A DNA stretch of 64,000 nt, taken from CAJCIW01 sp963811735. Its GTDB lineage: Bacteria > Chlamydiota > Chlamydiia > Chlamydiales > Rhabdochlamydiaceae. The position numbers and the translations under genes were made by a program. The DNA lies in NCBI GenBank assembly GCA_963811735.1, contig CAWESW010000081.1:1-64000 (forward strand). Reading direction: 5' to 3'. The notes under the pieces are model-generated. The model had not been told where the DNA came from, made no database searches, and was given only the letters and a program-made list of their open reading frames with translations. Below, piece by piece: positions 51,777 through 59,599 of this stretch (position 1 is its first letter; each line of letters starts with the position of its first letter).

Positions 51777-52444
51777 AACCAGCCTGGGCGCGCAATTTAC
51801 CCATGTCATGGCTCTATCGGGCCGTGTTATTTTTTGCATGGTGCTTCTTCAAACTCTTCTACCGCCATAAGGTCTATGGCCGGGAAAACTATTATAAAGA
51901 TGCCGCCATTATCGCCGGCAACCATTCTTCAAACTACGATCCCCCGATCCTGGCCATTTCGTGGCCCGAAGAGGTCCACTTTCTCGCTCGCGAAGGTTTA
52001 TTTAAAAATCCCCTCTTCGGCGGTCTGATACGCAAGCTCAATGCCCATCCGGTCTCCGGCGACGCCAGCGATATCGGCGTATTCAAACTCATCTGCAGCC
52101 TGCTCGCCGAAGGAAAAAAGATCATCCTCTTTCCCGAAGGAACGCGAGGCGATACGGATCAGCTGGGCGAGCTCAAGCCCGGCATCGCGATGCTCGTCTC
52201 CCGCTCCAAATCCGCCGTCATCCCCGCCTACATCCACGGCACCTTTAAAATCTGGAACCATTTCCACAAATTCCCCAAGCTCTTTGGAAAAACAGTTTGC
52301 GTCTACGGATCTCCCATCCTCTGGTCGCAATTTGCCCACCTCGACAAAAAAGAGGCCCAAAAAGCCCTCACCGATAAGCTCGCCGAATCGATCAATGCCC
52401 TGCGCGATTGGTATGAGAAGGGAGCTAAAGGAACGCCGCCTTGA
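51773..52444 (+). CDS. plsC: 1-acyl-sn-glycerol-3-phosphate acyltransferase
   Basis: Inner-membrane acyltransferase that makes phosphatidic acid from lysophosphatidic acid. The 223-residue protein has an N-terminal hydrophobic stretch (AVLFFAWCFFKLFY), the HX4D motif as GNHSSNYDPPI, and the acceptor motif FPEGTRGDTDQLGELKPGIA. It is the last gene of the purA-plsC run and is translationally coupled to cmk. It delivers the substrate for cdsA, two genes upstream. Confidence 0.93.
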   Translation: MKPAWARNLPMSWLYRAVLFFAWCFFKLFYRHKVYGRENYYKDAAIIAGNHSSNYDPPILAISWPEEVHFLAREGLFKNPLFGGLIRKLNAHPVSGDASDIGVFKLICSLLAEGKKIILFPEGTRGDTDQLGELKPGIAMLVSRSKSAVIPAYIHGTFKIWNHFHKFPKLFGKTVCVYGSPILWSQFAHLDKKEAQKALTDKLAESINALRDWYEKGAKGTPP

Positions 52445-52637
52445 ATTTTACACGCATTCCTCTATACCATTCATAAGTCAAGATGAAGGTGCGTTGATGC
52501 TTTTTTTCTTGATGTAAAATTAAATATTTGATATCTGTAAACTGAATCGCTTCTAAGTTTGGGGTGATGATGCCGTAAGCTAATGGACACTCTTTTTTGT
52601 GTCGGGCAACAAGGTAAATTTTTTATTTTAGGATTAT

Positions 52638-52784
52638 ATGGTCATTCGATCAGAGCAGTTTGCAGAGCTATTGAAAGTTTCCAAACAACCGAGTCTGTCA
52701 GAGCAGTTTACAGAGCTATTGAAAGTTCCCAAACAAACAAGTCTGGCAGAAAAGTTTGCGGAGATATGCAAAGTTTCCAAATAA
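52638..52784 (+). CDS. 48-residue protein made of three 16-residue repeats
   Basis: A 48-base DNA repeat present almost three times encodes repeats of the form SEQFAELLKVSKQPSL (copy 2 SEQFTELLKVPKQTSL, copy 3 AEKFAEICKVSK). The pattern is that of an amphipathic helix plus a short Lys-rich turn. The ATG at 52638 has an AGGA 6 bases upstream. The repeat is conserved better in this frame than in the overlapping 91-residue frame, though copies differ at only a few bases. It could be a real small protein or just tandem-repeat DNA. Confidence 0.35.
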   Translation: MVIRSEQFAELLKVSKQPSLSEQFTELLKVPKQTSLAEKFAEICKVSK

Positions 52785-52808
52785 TTGAGTTCTGGCTGAT
52801 TAATTTGT

Positions 52809-53435
52809 CTAACGATTCAAACAGCAAAGAAGGTCGCCGTCTTTTAAAGAGATGGTGATCAGTGAATGGGTGGCCTCGTTGGAAATCCCGATAAAGTTTT
52901 TATCGAGGGTTCCATCTCTAAGGGGCCACTTCAGGCCTTCCGTATAAATCCCCTTAACCGGGCCATTTAACGGAATGAGCGAGATTGTTTGTCCCGGCTC
53001 GACGGTGAGTTCAACGTGCTGCGGGATGACAAAAAGGCGTTCGCTTTCCGTTTCCAGAAAGACTTTTCCGGGATAGCGGCTGAGAAGGGCCACGTTGACG
53101 AGGGTGTGGTCTGTCCTGCCGCCAAGCGCCCCAAAGACAGCGATCTCTTCAATTTGCAGGTGGAACACAAGTTCTAATGCACATTCCAAGTCGGTTTTGT
53201 CTTTGTGGGTCGGATAGCGTTTCTGCGGGACTTCGCTGAATGTTTTAAGAACATGGGGGTCGACCGAGTCGAGGTCGCCGAGGATCAGATCGGGCTGAAG
53301 GCCCATTTCATGGCAGTGGTTTGCTCCTCCGTCGACAGCAATCAGGAGAGGGAATTCAATGATTCTCTTCTTAATAGAGACCAGGTCGGCGATAGGGGCC
53401 GTGCAAATGATTGCAACTCGGGTGTGTGTGAACAC
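52809..53435 (-). CDS. thiamine diphosphokinase
   Basis: Transfers pyrophosphate from ATP to thiamine to give thiamine diphosphate. The 208-residue protein has LLIAVDGGANHCHEMGLQPD followed by LILGDLDSVDPHV, the HKDKTDLECALELV motif, and FGALGGRTDHTLVNVALLS. The C-terminal B1 region is PGQTISLIPLNGPVKGIYTE. It suggests the cell takes up thiamine rather than making it. A tRNA-Leu gene lies directly upstream on the same strand. Confidence 0.9.
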   Translation of the reverse strand: MFTHTRVAIICTAPIADLVSIKKRIIEFPLLIAVDGGANHCHEMGLQPDLILGDLDSVDPHVLKTFSEVPQKRYPTHKDKTDLECALELVFHLQIEEIAVFGALGGRTDHTLVNVALLSRYPGKVFLETESERLFVIPQHVELTVEPGQTISLIPLNGPVKGIYTEGLKWPLRDGTLDKNFIGISNEATHSLITISLKDGDLLCCLNR

Positions 53436-53459
53436 AGGCCACCTGCAATTTGAAATTTA

Positions 53460-53543
53460 TGCGGCCAAGATGACTCGAACATCCACCGAGTTGCCCCGAC
53501 TAGAACCTGAATCTAGCGCGTCTACCAATTCCGCCATGGCCGC
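53460..53543 (-). tRNA. tRNA-Leu(CAG)
   Basis: The minus strand folds into a class II tRNA: acceptor GCGGCCA / TGGCCGC, D arm with AATTGGTAGACGC, anticodon stem-loop CTAGA-TTCAGGT-TCTAG (anticodon CAG), a long variable arm (CGGGGCAACTCGG) and T loop GTTCGAGTC. Discriminator A at 53460; the 3' CCA is not encoded. Confidence 0.95.
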
Positions 53544-53639
53544 ACATAAGGAGACGGGATTATAATCTTGGATGGGTTTTAATGGAAGATTTAATGGAAA
53601 GCAGGGGATCATGGAAAATCCCCCCTAATATCAGGATTT

Positions 53640-54593
53640 TTAAAAAGCCGGTAGCACCGCGCCCTTGTATTTTTTGAGAATGAACTCCCGCATTTTTTCC
53701 GAGGTCATCGCTTCTTTGAGAGCCACGATATTGGGCTGGTCCTCGTCGCCGATCCTGACGGCGATGATATTGGCGTAGGGGGAGTCTTTGGTCTCTATGG
53801 CAAGAGCGTCTTTGAGGGGGTTGAGATTTGCTTGCAGGGCGTAGTTTGTGTTGATCGCCGCGGCATCGACATCTTGCAGCGTGCGTGGCAGCATTGCCGC
53901 ATCGACTTCGAGAAATTTTATTTTCTTAGGATTGTAGGAGATATTCAAAATCGTCGCATCGAGCCGCTTCGGGTCGTCCAATTTGATGATCCCATGGGCC
54001 TGGAGCAGCAGCAGAGCTCTCCCTTCATTGGAAGGATCGTTGGGAACGGCGATCGTCCCGTTTTCAGGAAGATCGGCGAGGGACTTGATTTTTTTCGAGT
54101 AAATGCCCATTGGCTCAATCTCAATCTTTGCAATGCTCATGATGTGGTAATGGAATTGCTTGATCTGCTCGTCCATGAAGGGGATGTGCTGGAAGAAGTT
54201 GGCATTGACCTCTTTAGCCTCTAAGGCGCGGTTGGGCATGTTGTAATCTTCAGTGGTGATGACGATCAATTCGATGCCTTGGGCTTTAAGATCGGGTCGG
54301 ATAAATTCGAGCATCTCTGCCTGGGGAACCGGGGTTGCTGCTACTTTCAGGGCGTTTTTGACAGGGGAAGAGCAGCTCTGCAACAGAGCAAAAAGCAGCG
54401 CGCAGGCAATGGCAAAGGTATACTGCCCCCACTTAGGTTTTGTGAATTTATGCTGCAATCTTTTTCCGCCTGACTTTGCGTTCGCCCTCGCAAGCTGGCA
54501 GGAAGATTGCTTCGGGCTCCACGCTTTGTCATGCGAAAAAATCTTGGGCATAAATTCACAAAACCTAAGCGAGGCCAGTATATTTTTAATCAT
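53640..54593 (-). CDS. metQ: MetQ-type methionine-binding lipoprotein, palindromic insertion ahead of signal peptide
   Basis: NlpA/MetQ family substrate-binding lipoprotein of a D/L-methionine ABC importer. Mature features: VAATPVPQAEMLEFIRPDLK, NANFFQHIPFMDEQIKQ, DAAAINTNYALQANLNPLKD. The lipobox is at LLFALLQSC. The start ATG (54593, overlapping metI by 8 bases) is followed by only four native residues (MIKN); then about 54 residues from a 164-base palindromic element come before the hydrophobic YTFAIACALLFALL core. Without the insertion the protein would start as MIKNIYTFAIA..., a normal lipoprotein signal. Whether the long hydrophilic leader still allows secretion and lipidation is open. 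Confidence 0.88.
   Translation of the reverse strand: MIKNILASLRFCEFMPKIFSHDKAWSPKQSSCQLARANAKSGGKRLQHKFTKPKWGQYTFAIACALLFALLQSCSSPVKNALKVAATPVPQAEMLEFIRPDLKAQGIELIVITTEDYNMPNRALEAKEVNANFFQHIPFMDEQIKQFHYHIMSIAKIEIEPMGIYSKKIKSLADLPENGTIAVPNDPSNEGRALLLLQAHGIIKLDDPKRLDATILNISYNPKKIKFLEVDAAMLPRTLQDVDAAAINTNYALQANLNPLKDALAIETKDSPYANIIAVRIGDEDQPNIVALKEAMTSEKMREFILKKYKGAVLPAF
54419..54582. repeat. palindromic element, family B-like, inside metQ
   Basis: 164 bases bounded by TATACTG / CAGTATA with inner arms CTTAGGTTTTGTGAATTTATGC / the reverse GCATAAATTCACAAAACCTAAG. The central part is less symmetric. The ends equal those of the ATP-grasp gene insertion, and the length is the same. Confidence 0.9.
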
Positions 54594-55272
54594 GAGTAAA
54601 TCTTCCTCTTTTTTTTAGGATCGCTGCAGTCAGAGTCCCTCCTGCCCATTGGACAAGCTGGACTAAGATGATCAGTAGAATGACGGTGACGACCATGATG
54701 AAGGTGTTGAAACGGTTATAGCCGTATTGGATGGCGACTTGCCCAAGTCCGCCGCCGCCGATCAGTCCGGCCATGGCGCTATAGCCGATCAGGTTGACGA
54801 TGGTCAAAGTGACAGCGGAGACAAGCGAGGGCAGGGCTTCGGGAAGAAGGACTTTAGAGACGATCTGCCAAGTGTTGGAGCCCATGACGATCGCTGCTTC
54901 GAGAATATGACGGTCGACTTCTTTGAGGCTTGTTTCGGCCAAGCGTGCAATAAACGGCGCTGCTGCTACGGAAAGGGGGACGATGGACGCCGTTGTGCCA
55001 AGGCTCGTGCCGATGATTAGGCTAGTGAGGGGAAGGAGCGCGACCATCAGGATTGCAAAGGGAAACGATCTGCCAACGTTGACAAGCGTTTCTAAAATCT
55101 TGTAGATGCGCGGATTTTCTTTGATGTGTCCTTTGTCGGTAATGGCGAGGATGATGCCGAGCGGCAGGCCGATGAGGAGGGCAAAAAATGTCGCAGCAAA
55201 GACCATGTAGATCGTATTCCATAGCTGCAAAGGGATAAGGTCAAATGCCAGTTGGAGATTAGCGGCGTTCAT
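54586..55272 (-). CDS. metI: methionine ABC transporter permease MetI
   Basis: 228-residue permease with about five membrane helices. The EAA-loop region is ETSLKEVDRHILEAAIVMGS then NTWQIVSKVLLPEALPSLVS, in agreement with the family. It overlaps metN by 14 bases and metQ by 8, giving one metN-metI-metQ operon. Partner of the lipoprotein MetQ and the ATPase MetN in inner-membrane methionine import. Confidence 0.94.
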   Translation of the reverse strand: MNAANLQLAFDLIPLQLWNTIYMVFAATFFALLIGLPLGIILAITDKGHIKENPRIYKILETLVNVGRSFPFAILMVALLPLTSLIIGTSLGTTASIVPLSVAAAPFIARLAETSLKEVDRHILEAAIVMGSNTWQIVSKVLLPEALPSLVSAVTLTIVNLIGYSAMAGLIGGGGLGQVAIQYGYNRFNTFIMVVTVILLIILVQLVQWAGGTLTAAILKKRGRFTHD

Positions 55273-56293
55273 GTTCGATGACCTCGTAATGCACGGATTT
55301 TTCCTGAAGGTAGGTCAAAGCTTGCCCGATGCGCTCGGGAGCGCCGTTAAGCTCGATGATCAATGTGCCCAGAAAGAGAGTGTGCAAGCGGTCGATCCAG
55401 CCGAGAAGGATGTTGGCGTCGACGTCGAATTTCCGGACGAGCTCTGAAATGATCGGCTCGCCGGCAGCTTTGCCTTTGAACCGCAGGCGAAGGAGTTTTT
55501 TGTTGGGAGGGAGCTCCTTTAAAAACTCGGGAGGTAGTTCGTGAGAGGATTTCTCCAGAAAGTTTTTGGTCGTCGGATGCTGCGGCTCGGAAAAGACATC
55601 GACAACCTGACCTTTTTCGACGATCCCCCCTTTTTCAATGACGGCGACCTTGTTGCAGATCTGTTTGATTACTTCCATTTCATGCGTGATGAGGACGATC
55701 GTCACGCCAAGGTGTCGATTGATGCTTTTGAGCAGGCGTAAAATTTCTTTTGTCGTCTTGGGATCGAGGGCAGAGGTCGCTTCGTCGCAAAGCAGAACAT
55801 CGGGATGATTGGCGAGCGCGCGGGCAATGCCCACTCTCTGCTTTTCTCCTCCGCTGAGCTGAGAAGGGTAGGCGTCTTTTTTTTCTGTGAGGCCGACGAG
55901 CTCCAGCAATTCATCGATGCGCTTGTTTTGCTCCTCTTTGGAAGCGCCTGCGATCTCCATGGGGTATGCGATATTGCCGGCGACGGAGCGGGAGTTCAGC
56001 AGGTTGAAATGCTGAAAGATCATTCCCATCTTTTTACGGAAATCGCGCAACTCCTGCTTTTTCATGGCCCCCAGGTCGCTTCCCTGAAAGAGGATCTTGC
56101 CGCTTGTCGGAATGACGAGTCTCGCCAGGCAGCGGATGAGGGTCGATTTTCCAGCGCCGCTTAGGCCGATGATCCCAAAAACGTCTCCGCGGTCCATCGT
56201 TAAAGAAATGTCTTTAAGCGCGGACACCGTCTTATAACTTTTGGAGACCGAAAGAAGTTGTATGAGGGGGCGGTCTTTTTGTTCTGCTTGCAT
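55259..56293 (-). CDS. metN: methionine ABC transporter ATP-binding protein MetN
   Basis: 344-residue ATPase. Walker A GIIGLSGAGKSTLIRCLARL, signature SQLSGGEKQRVGIARALANH, Walker B VLLCDEATSALDP and the H-loop VTIVLITHEMEVIKQ. The C-terminal NIL regulatory domain (about residues 265-344) typical of MetN is present (PIISELVRKFDVDANILLGW). First gene of the metNIQ operon. Confidence 0.95.
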   Translation of the reverse strand: MQAEQKDRPLIQLLSVSKSYKTVSALKDISLTMDRGDVFGIIGLSGAGKSTLIRCLARLVIPTSGKILFQGSDLGAMKKQELRDFRKKMGMIFQHFNLLNSRSVAGNIAYPMEIAGASKEEQNKRIDELLELVGLTEKKDAYPSQLSGGEKQRVGIARALANHPDVLLCDEATSALDPKTTKEILRLLKSINRHLGVTIVLITHEMEVIKQICNKVAVIEKGGIVEKGQVVDVFSEPQHPTTKNFLEKSSHELPPEFLKELPPNKKLLRLRFKGKAAGEPIISELVRKFDVDANILLGWIDRLHTLFLGTLIIELNGAPERIGQALTYLQEKSVHYEVIEHERR

Positions 56294-56387
56294 AAATAAA
56301 ATAGCGCTGGAGAGGTTTCCATGGAGAAAGGCTTCATTCTATCCTGTGGAGGATATTAGATGAAATTACAAAACTTCGGTTGGGCCC

Positions 56388-56558
56388 TAGGGAGTGTTTG
56401 GAAATTGCTGTCCTTCGAGATGAGAGAGATTTTCGAGCAGATTTAAAATGATCAGCCGAAGTCCAATATCGGGACGAAGATATAGACGAGGCTGATCATT
56501 TTAAAGATGCCGAAAAGATCTCTCATATCGAGGGAAATGAATTTCCAAACACTCCCTA
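56388..56558. repeat. palindromic element, family F
   Basis: 171 bases with ends TAGGGAGTGTTTGGAAATT / AATTTCCAAACACTCCCTA, middle arm GAGATGAGAGAGATTTTC / GATCTCTCATATCGAG and inner TTTAAAATGATCAGCC / GGCTGATCATTTTAAA. It sits in the 315-base gap between metN and the first coiled-coil gene, and the rest of that gap shows nothing recognisable. Confidence 0.9.
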
Positions 56559-56608
56559 ATGGCAACATTATTTCTGAACGATCCCTAAAGTCCACTTCGA
56601 TAGACGGA

Positions 56609-57814
56609 TTAACTAGTCATTTTTTTCCAGAGGCCTGAATAACCCTCTTGGTTCTCCTTTCTTAACCAATCCGGAAAAATTTGATGCTTAAATTTTAACT
56701 CTAAGTGGCGCCAGACATCTTCAATGGTTACTTCTATTTGATAGGGAGGGTATTTCTTTCTAGCCTCAGCGATAAAATCGCTTTCATATTTATCCCAGCA
56801 TGCCTTGTAATCACTCCACGCACTCTTATTGTCCAAATCCCGCCATTCCTCCTTTTCATATTTCCGACAGCCGTGATGTAGCCAATCGACGTAAGCTGCT
56901 CTGTCTAATAATCGATCCAATTCATTGTTGCGGGCTGAAGGTTCAGAATTCATAAATTCAAGATAGGCTTGATGCGTTAAATCCGCCCACTCTTTCCATT
57001 CAGCAGCATCTGCCTTTTCTATCAGGGTTTGCCATCCATTCATGGCAATGTTGCCAAGTCCCAAAGTAAAAATCCCTAACCCATAGCCTCCAAGACGGTT
57101 TGCGACAGTATAGATCTTGCTTTGCAAGACCTGTTCCATATTCCATTCTCTTAAGTGTGCATCAATCCCTACTCTAAATTGCTCGTCTAACAAACTTCTT
57201 TTTAAATCATTGCATGCCACCTGACTTCTACCCATCTGTTCGACAGCCAACCCCAACTCACTTCTAGTCCCTTGGTATTTACCGGACAGTTTGGAATAGG
57301 CTCCCTTTAATTTACCATTCTCATCCGACAATTGATTGATGCTGAGAGTGAGCGCGCGATTTTCTGTGGAGAGTTTTTCGGCAAGTGACTTGAGGCCTTC
57401 AATTTCAGCTTGATGGCTTTCATTTGCGATCGCCAATTTTTCAATTTTTTCGAATAATTCTTTGATTGTCCTATCTTTTTCAGATTCATTATTTTGCAGG
57501 ATTATATTTCTTTCTACCAGGCTGGAATTTTCAACTTCCAGATGCCGCACCTGATCTTCCAAACCGTCAATTTTCGCATTGGAAACATTCTGCGCAGCTT
57601 CTAACTGCTCAACTCTTTTTGTTACACTGTGAGCTCTGCGCATCAATGCCATAAACTCTGGGCTGCTTTGCATCACTTCCCAAATCTCATTGGCTTTGTG
57701 GCCAGGCTCCATTTGCGTAGATGCATCGGTCTCTTTCTCGCCAGTGTAAGGGATGATCGTTTGGGATCCACAATAAGGATGGCGATAACTAACTCTAGGG
57801 TCTGTCTGTTCCAT
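56609..57814 (-). CDS. coiled-coil hypothetical protein, chlamydial
   Basis: 401-residue protein not recognised. A short polar N-terminus is followed by a long coiled-coil from about residue 65 to 220 (ERNIILQNNESEKDRTIKEL, EKIEKLAIANESHQAEIEGL, RALTLSINQLSDENGKLK). A hydrophobic, Gly-rich stretch (VANRLGGYGLGIFTLGLGNI, about 235-265) could be a membrane segment, then a Trp-rich C-terminal part (EWKEWADLTHQAYLEF). It is transcribed divergently from a second coiled-coil gene of similar plan. Such proteins in Chlamydiae include inclusion-membrane or type III effectors, but no secretion signal can be proved. Confidence 0.8.
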   Translation of the reverse strand: MEQTDPRVSYRHPYCGSQTIIPYTGEKETDASTQMEPGHKANEIWEVMQSSPEFMALMRRAHSVTKRVEQLEAAQNVSNAKIDGLEDQVRHLEVENSSLVERNIILQNNESEKDRTIKELFEKIEKLAIANESHQAEIEGLKSLAEKLSTENRALTLSINQLSDENGKLKGAYSKLSGKYQGTRSELGLAVEQMGRSQVACNDLKRSLLDEQFRVGIDAHLREWNMEQVLQSKIYTVANRLGGYGLGIFTLGLGNIAMNGWQTLIEKADAAEWKEWADLTHQAYLEFMNSEPSARNNELDRLLDRAAYVDWLHHGCRKYEKEEWRDLDNKSAWSDYKACWDKYESDFIAEARKKYPPYQIEVTIEDVWRHLELKFKHQIFPDWLRKENQEGYSGLWKKMTS

Positions 57815-57957
57815 ATTTCTCCCGTTAATTTTGTTTAAATTAAGATGAAATTATAAAGTTTTGTAGAGATTATCGATACGAAAAAAATTATTTAATTTGA
57901 ATAAAATGATAGATTTAAACTACGATTCATTTTTAATTAAATCTTAAAGGAGAAGAA

Positions 57958-59049
57958 ATGAGCCAGATCATTCGATTTAACCCTTATGGGAATGTAACCC
58001 ATTCTTTAGAAGGACCTTCAGTACAGATAATGACCACAGACTCACAAGAACCCGGTGAGACAGCCAACACAATGCTGGCTATAATGATGAAAAAAATGGA
58101 AGCGTTGGAGTTGCGAACAGGGGCATTAGAGCTCGGAAGTTTACAGTTAAGCGGACGTATCGATGACACCGAGCACACCATTGGAGCAGTCCAGAAAGAG
58201 CAGAATTTTATTGGAGATCAAACTGAGTCTTTGAAGCTGTCGCAGGTAAGAACCAGCAGACAGGTTGATCTCTTAACCGAGGTCGAAGCCGACCTGGATC
58301 AGCGCGTGAAAGAAAAGGGCAGAGAGTTAGCCGGACTCAACGAGGGGCTAGCAAATGTGGGTGAAACCGTTAGTTTAAATCAGAAGGAAATTAAAAGACT
58401 GACTTCAGAATCTAAAGAGCTGCGATCGGGGAATGAGACCCTGGAAAATAAACAGGATGGTTTAAGTGCCGACGTATCCGGTTTGCAGAGATCAGTCGGC
58501 GCTCTCCAAGGAAGAACCACCGAAAATGAGAATATGCTCAGACATCTGGAGTTTACGCGTCGGATAACGGCAGAAATCAAGGAAAAAAAATTAGATACTT
58601 GTTGTGCAATAACAGGAGGAATTGCTGTTGCTGTGCCAAGTGGCGGTGCTGCTATTCTTCATGGCACTCATGCATATAAAAATTTTTCTGTAGCGAACGA
58701 AAACTCGAAGCTTGCCGAACATTATGCATACACAAGGGATCATCCCTATGAAGGAGCTAGTGAAATCTATAAGTCCACTTATAGCGCCTGGGCTTATAAT
58801 TCTGCTTTGGAAGCAAAAAAAGCCTCTAGTCTAGCCAAAACTGATAGTCTCAAAGCTGGAGCATCTGCAGCTGTGGCTGTTGCTGGAGCGGGTATGTTTG
58901 CTTATGGTCTTTATAAAGAAAATCAACAAGAACAGAATGAAAAACACTTAATCAATCAGGCAGAAGTTGAGTATCAAGAGTTTGTTAAAACAAATCCTCA
59001 GGCTACGGTTGAAGAGGCGCTTGAGTATGTAAGGACTCGATTGGGATAA
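57958..59049 (+). CDS. coiled-coil hypothetical protein with C-terminal hydrophobic segments
   Basis: 363-residue protein not recognised. Coiled-coil from about residue 40 to 210 (GRIDDTEHTIGAVQKEQNFI, GETVSLNQKEIKRLTSESKE, ENKQDGLSADVSGLQRSVGA). Two hydrophobic Ala/Gly-rich stretches follow, CCAITGGIAVAVPSGGAAIL (about 218-237) and AGASAAVAVAGAGMFAYGLY (about 300-320). The order coiled-coil then bilobed hydrophobic segment recalls chlamydial inclusion-membrane (Inc) proteins or effectors, which is inference only. A good AAAGGAGAA site precedes the ATG. It is divergent from the similar neighbour at 56609-57814. Confidence 0.8.
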   Translation: MSQIIRFNPYGNVTHSLEGPSVQIMTTDSQEPGETANTMLAIMMKKMEALELRTGALELGSLQLSGRIDDTEHTIGAVQKEQNFIGDQTESLKLSQVRTSRQVDLLTEVEADLDQRVKEKGRELAGLNEGLANVGETVSLNQKEIKRLTSESKELRSGNETLENKQDGLSADVSGLQRSVGALQGRTTENENMLRHLEFTRRITAEIKEKKLDTCCAITGGIAVAVPSGGAAILHGTHAYKNFSVANENSKLAEHYAYTRDHPYEGASEIYKSTYSAWAYNSALEAKKASSLAKTDSLKAGASAAVAVAGAGMFAYGLYKENQQEQNEKHLINQAEVEYQEFVKTNPQATVEEALEYVRTRLG

Positions 59050-59165
59050 ATTGATTTTATGATGTGAATTTTCCGCCTGGACAATTCACATCATGAATGG
59101 TGAAACGGCCCTGTTCAAAAAAATGGGGCATCGAGTAAAATGAATATAATACCTCGGAGGGAAGA

Positions 59166-59492
59166 ATGAGCAGTCACGAAGATATTAAGCATTTGTCGGA
59201 AGATACATTCACTAAAGATATTCAGCATGGCGTTGTGCTGGTCGATTTCTATGCGGACTGGTGCGGTCCTTGCCGGATGATGACCCCTGTTCTCGAGAAA
59301 GTCGCCCAAGAAGTCAAAGGGCATGCCGTCATCGGCAAACTCGATATTGACAGCGCTCAAAAAGTCGCCTCACAGTTCCAAGTCACTTCGATTCCGACGT
59401 TGATCCTTTACAAAGATGGCAAAGAGGTCGGCCGCCTTGTGGGCTTGCGCGACGCTGCCACTGTGAAGCAATTCATCGACGGCGCTAAATAA
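59166..59492 (+). CDS. trxA: thioredoxin
   Basis: 108-residue cytoplasmic thiol-disulfide oxidoreductase. The active site is YADWCGPCRMMTPVLEKVAQ, followed by the cis-Pro loop SQFQVTSIPTLILYKDG. A CGGAGGGAAG ribosome-binding region is just upstream of the ATG. In C. trachomatis trxA is next to trmL; here a transporter fusion gene separates them. Confidence 0.96.
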   Translation: MSSHEDIKHLSEDTFTKDIQHGVVLVDFYADWCGPCRMMTPVLEKVAQEVKGHAVIGKLDIDSAQKVASQFQVTSIPTLILYKDGKEVGRLVGLRDAATVKQFIDGAK

Positions 59493-59542
59493 CCTGATCT
59501 GTTTTGTTGGCGATGCGGATATGCATCGTCAATTCTTTTTTT

Positions 59543-59598
59543 ATGCCGAACGTGATTCAAAAATCAGCCTGGGCTGATTTTTGAATCACGTTCGGTAT
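59543..59598. repeat. palindromic element, family A (mini form), likely trxA terminator
   Basis: 56 bases, nearly perfect hairpin ATGCCGAACGTGATTCAAAA / TTTTGAATCACGTTCGGTAT with only a CCTGGG-type loop between inner arms. It lies in the converging gap between trxA and the transporter fusion gene, so it may end both transcripts. Confidence 0.9.
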
Positions 59599-59599
59599 G

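Noticed and set aside
14524..59598. CRISPR array reading of the repeats
   Set aside because: The elements are palindromic, widely scattered and of several families; there are no regular short spacers and no cas genes.
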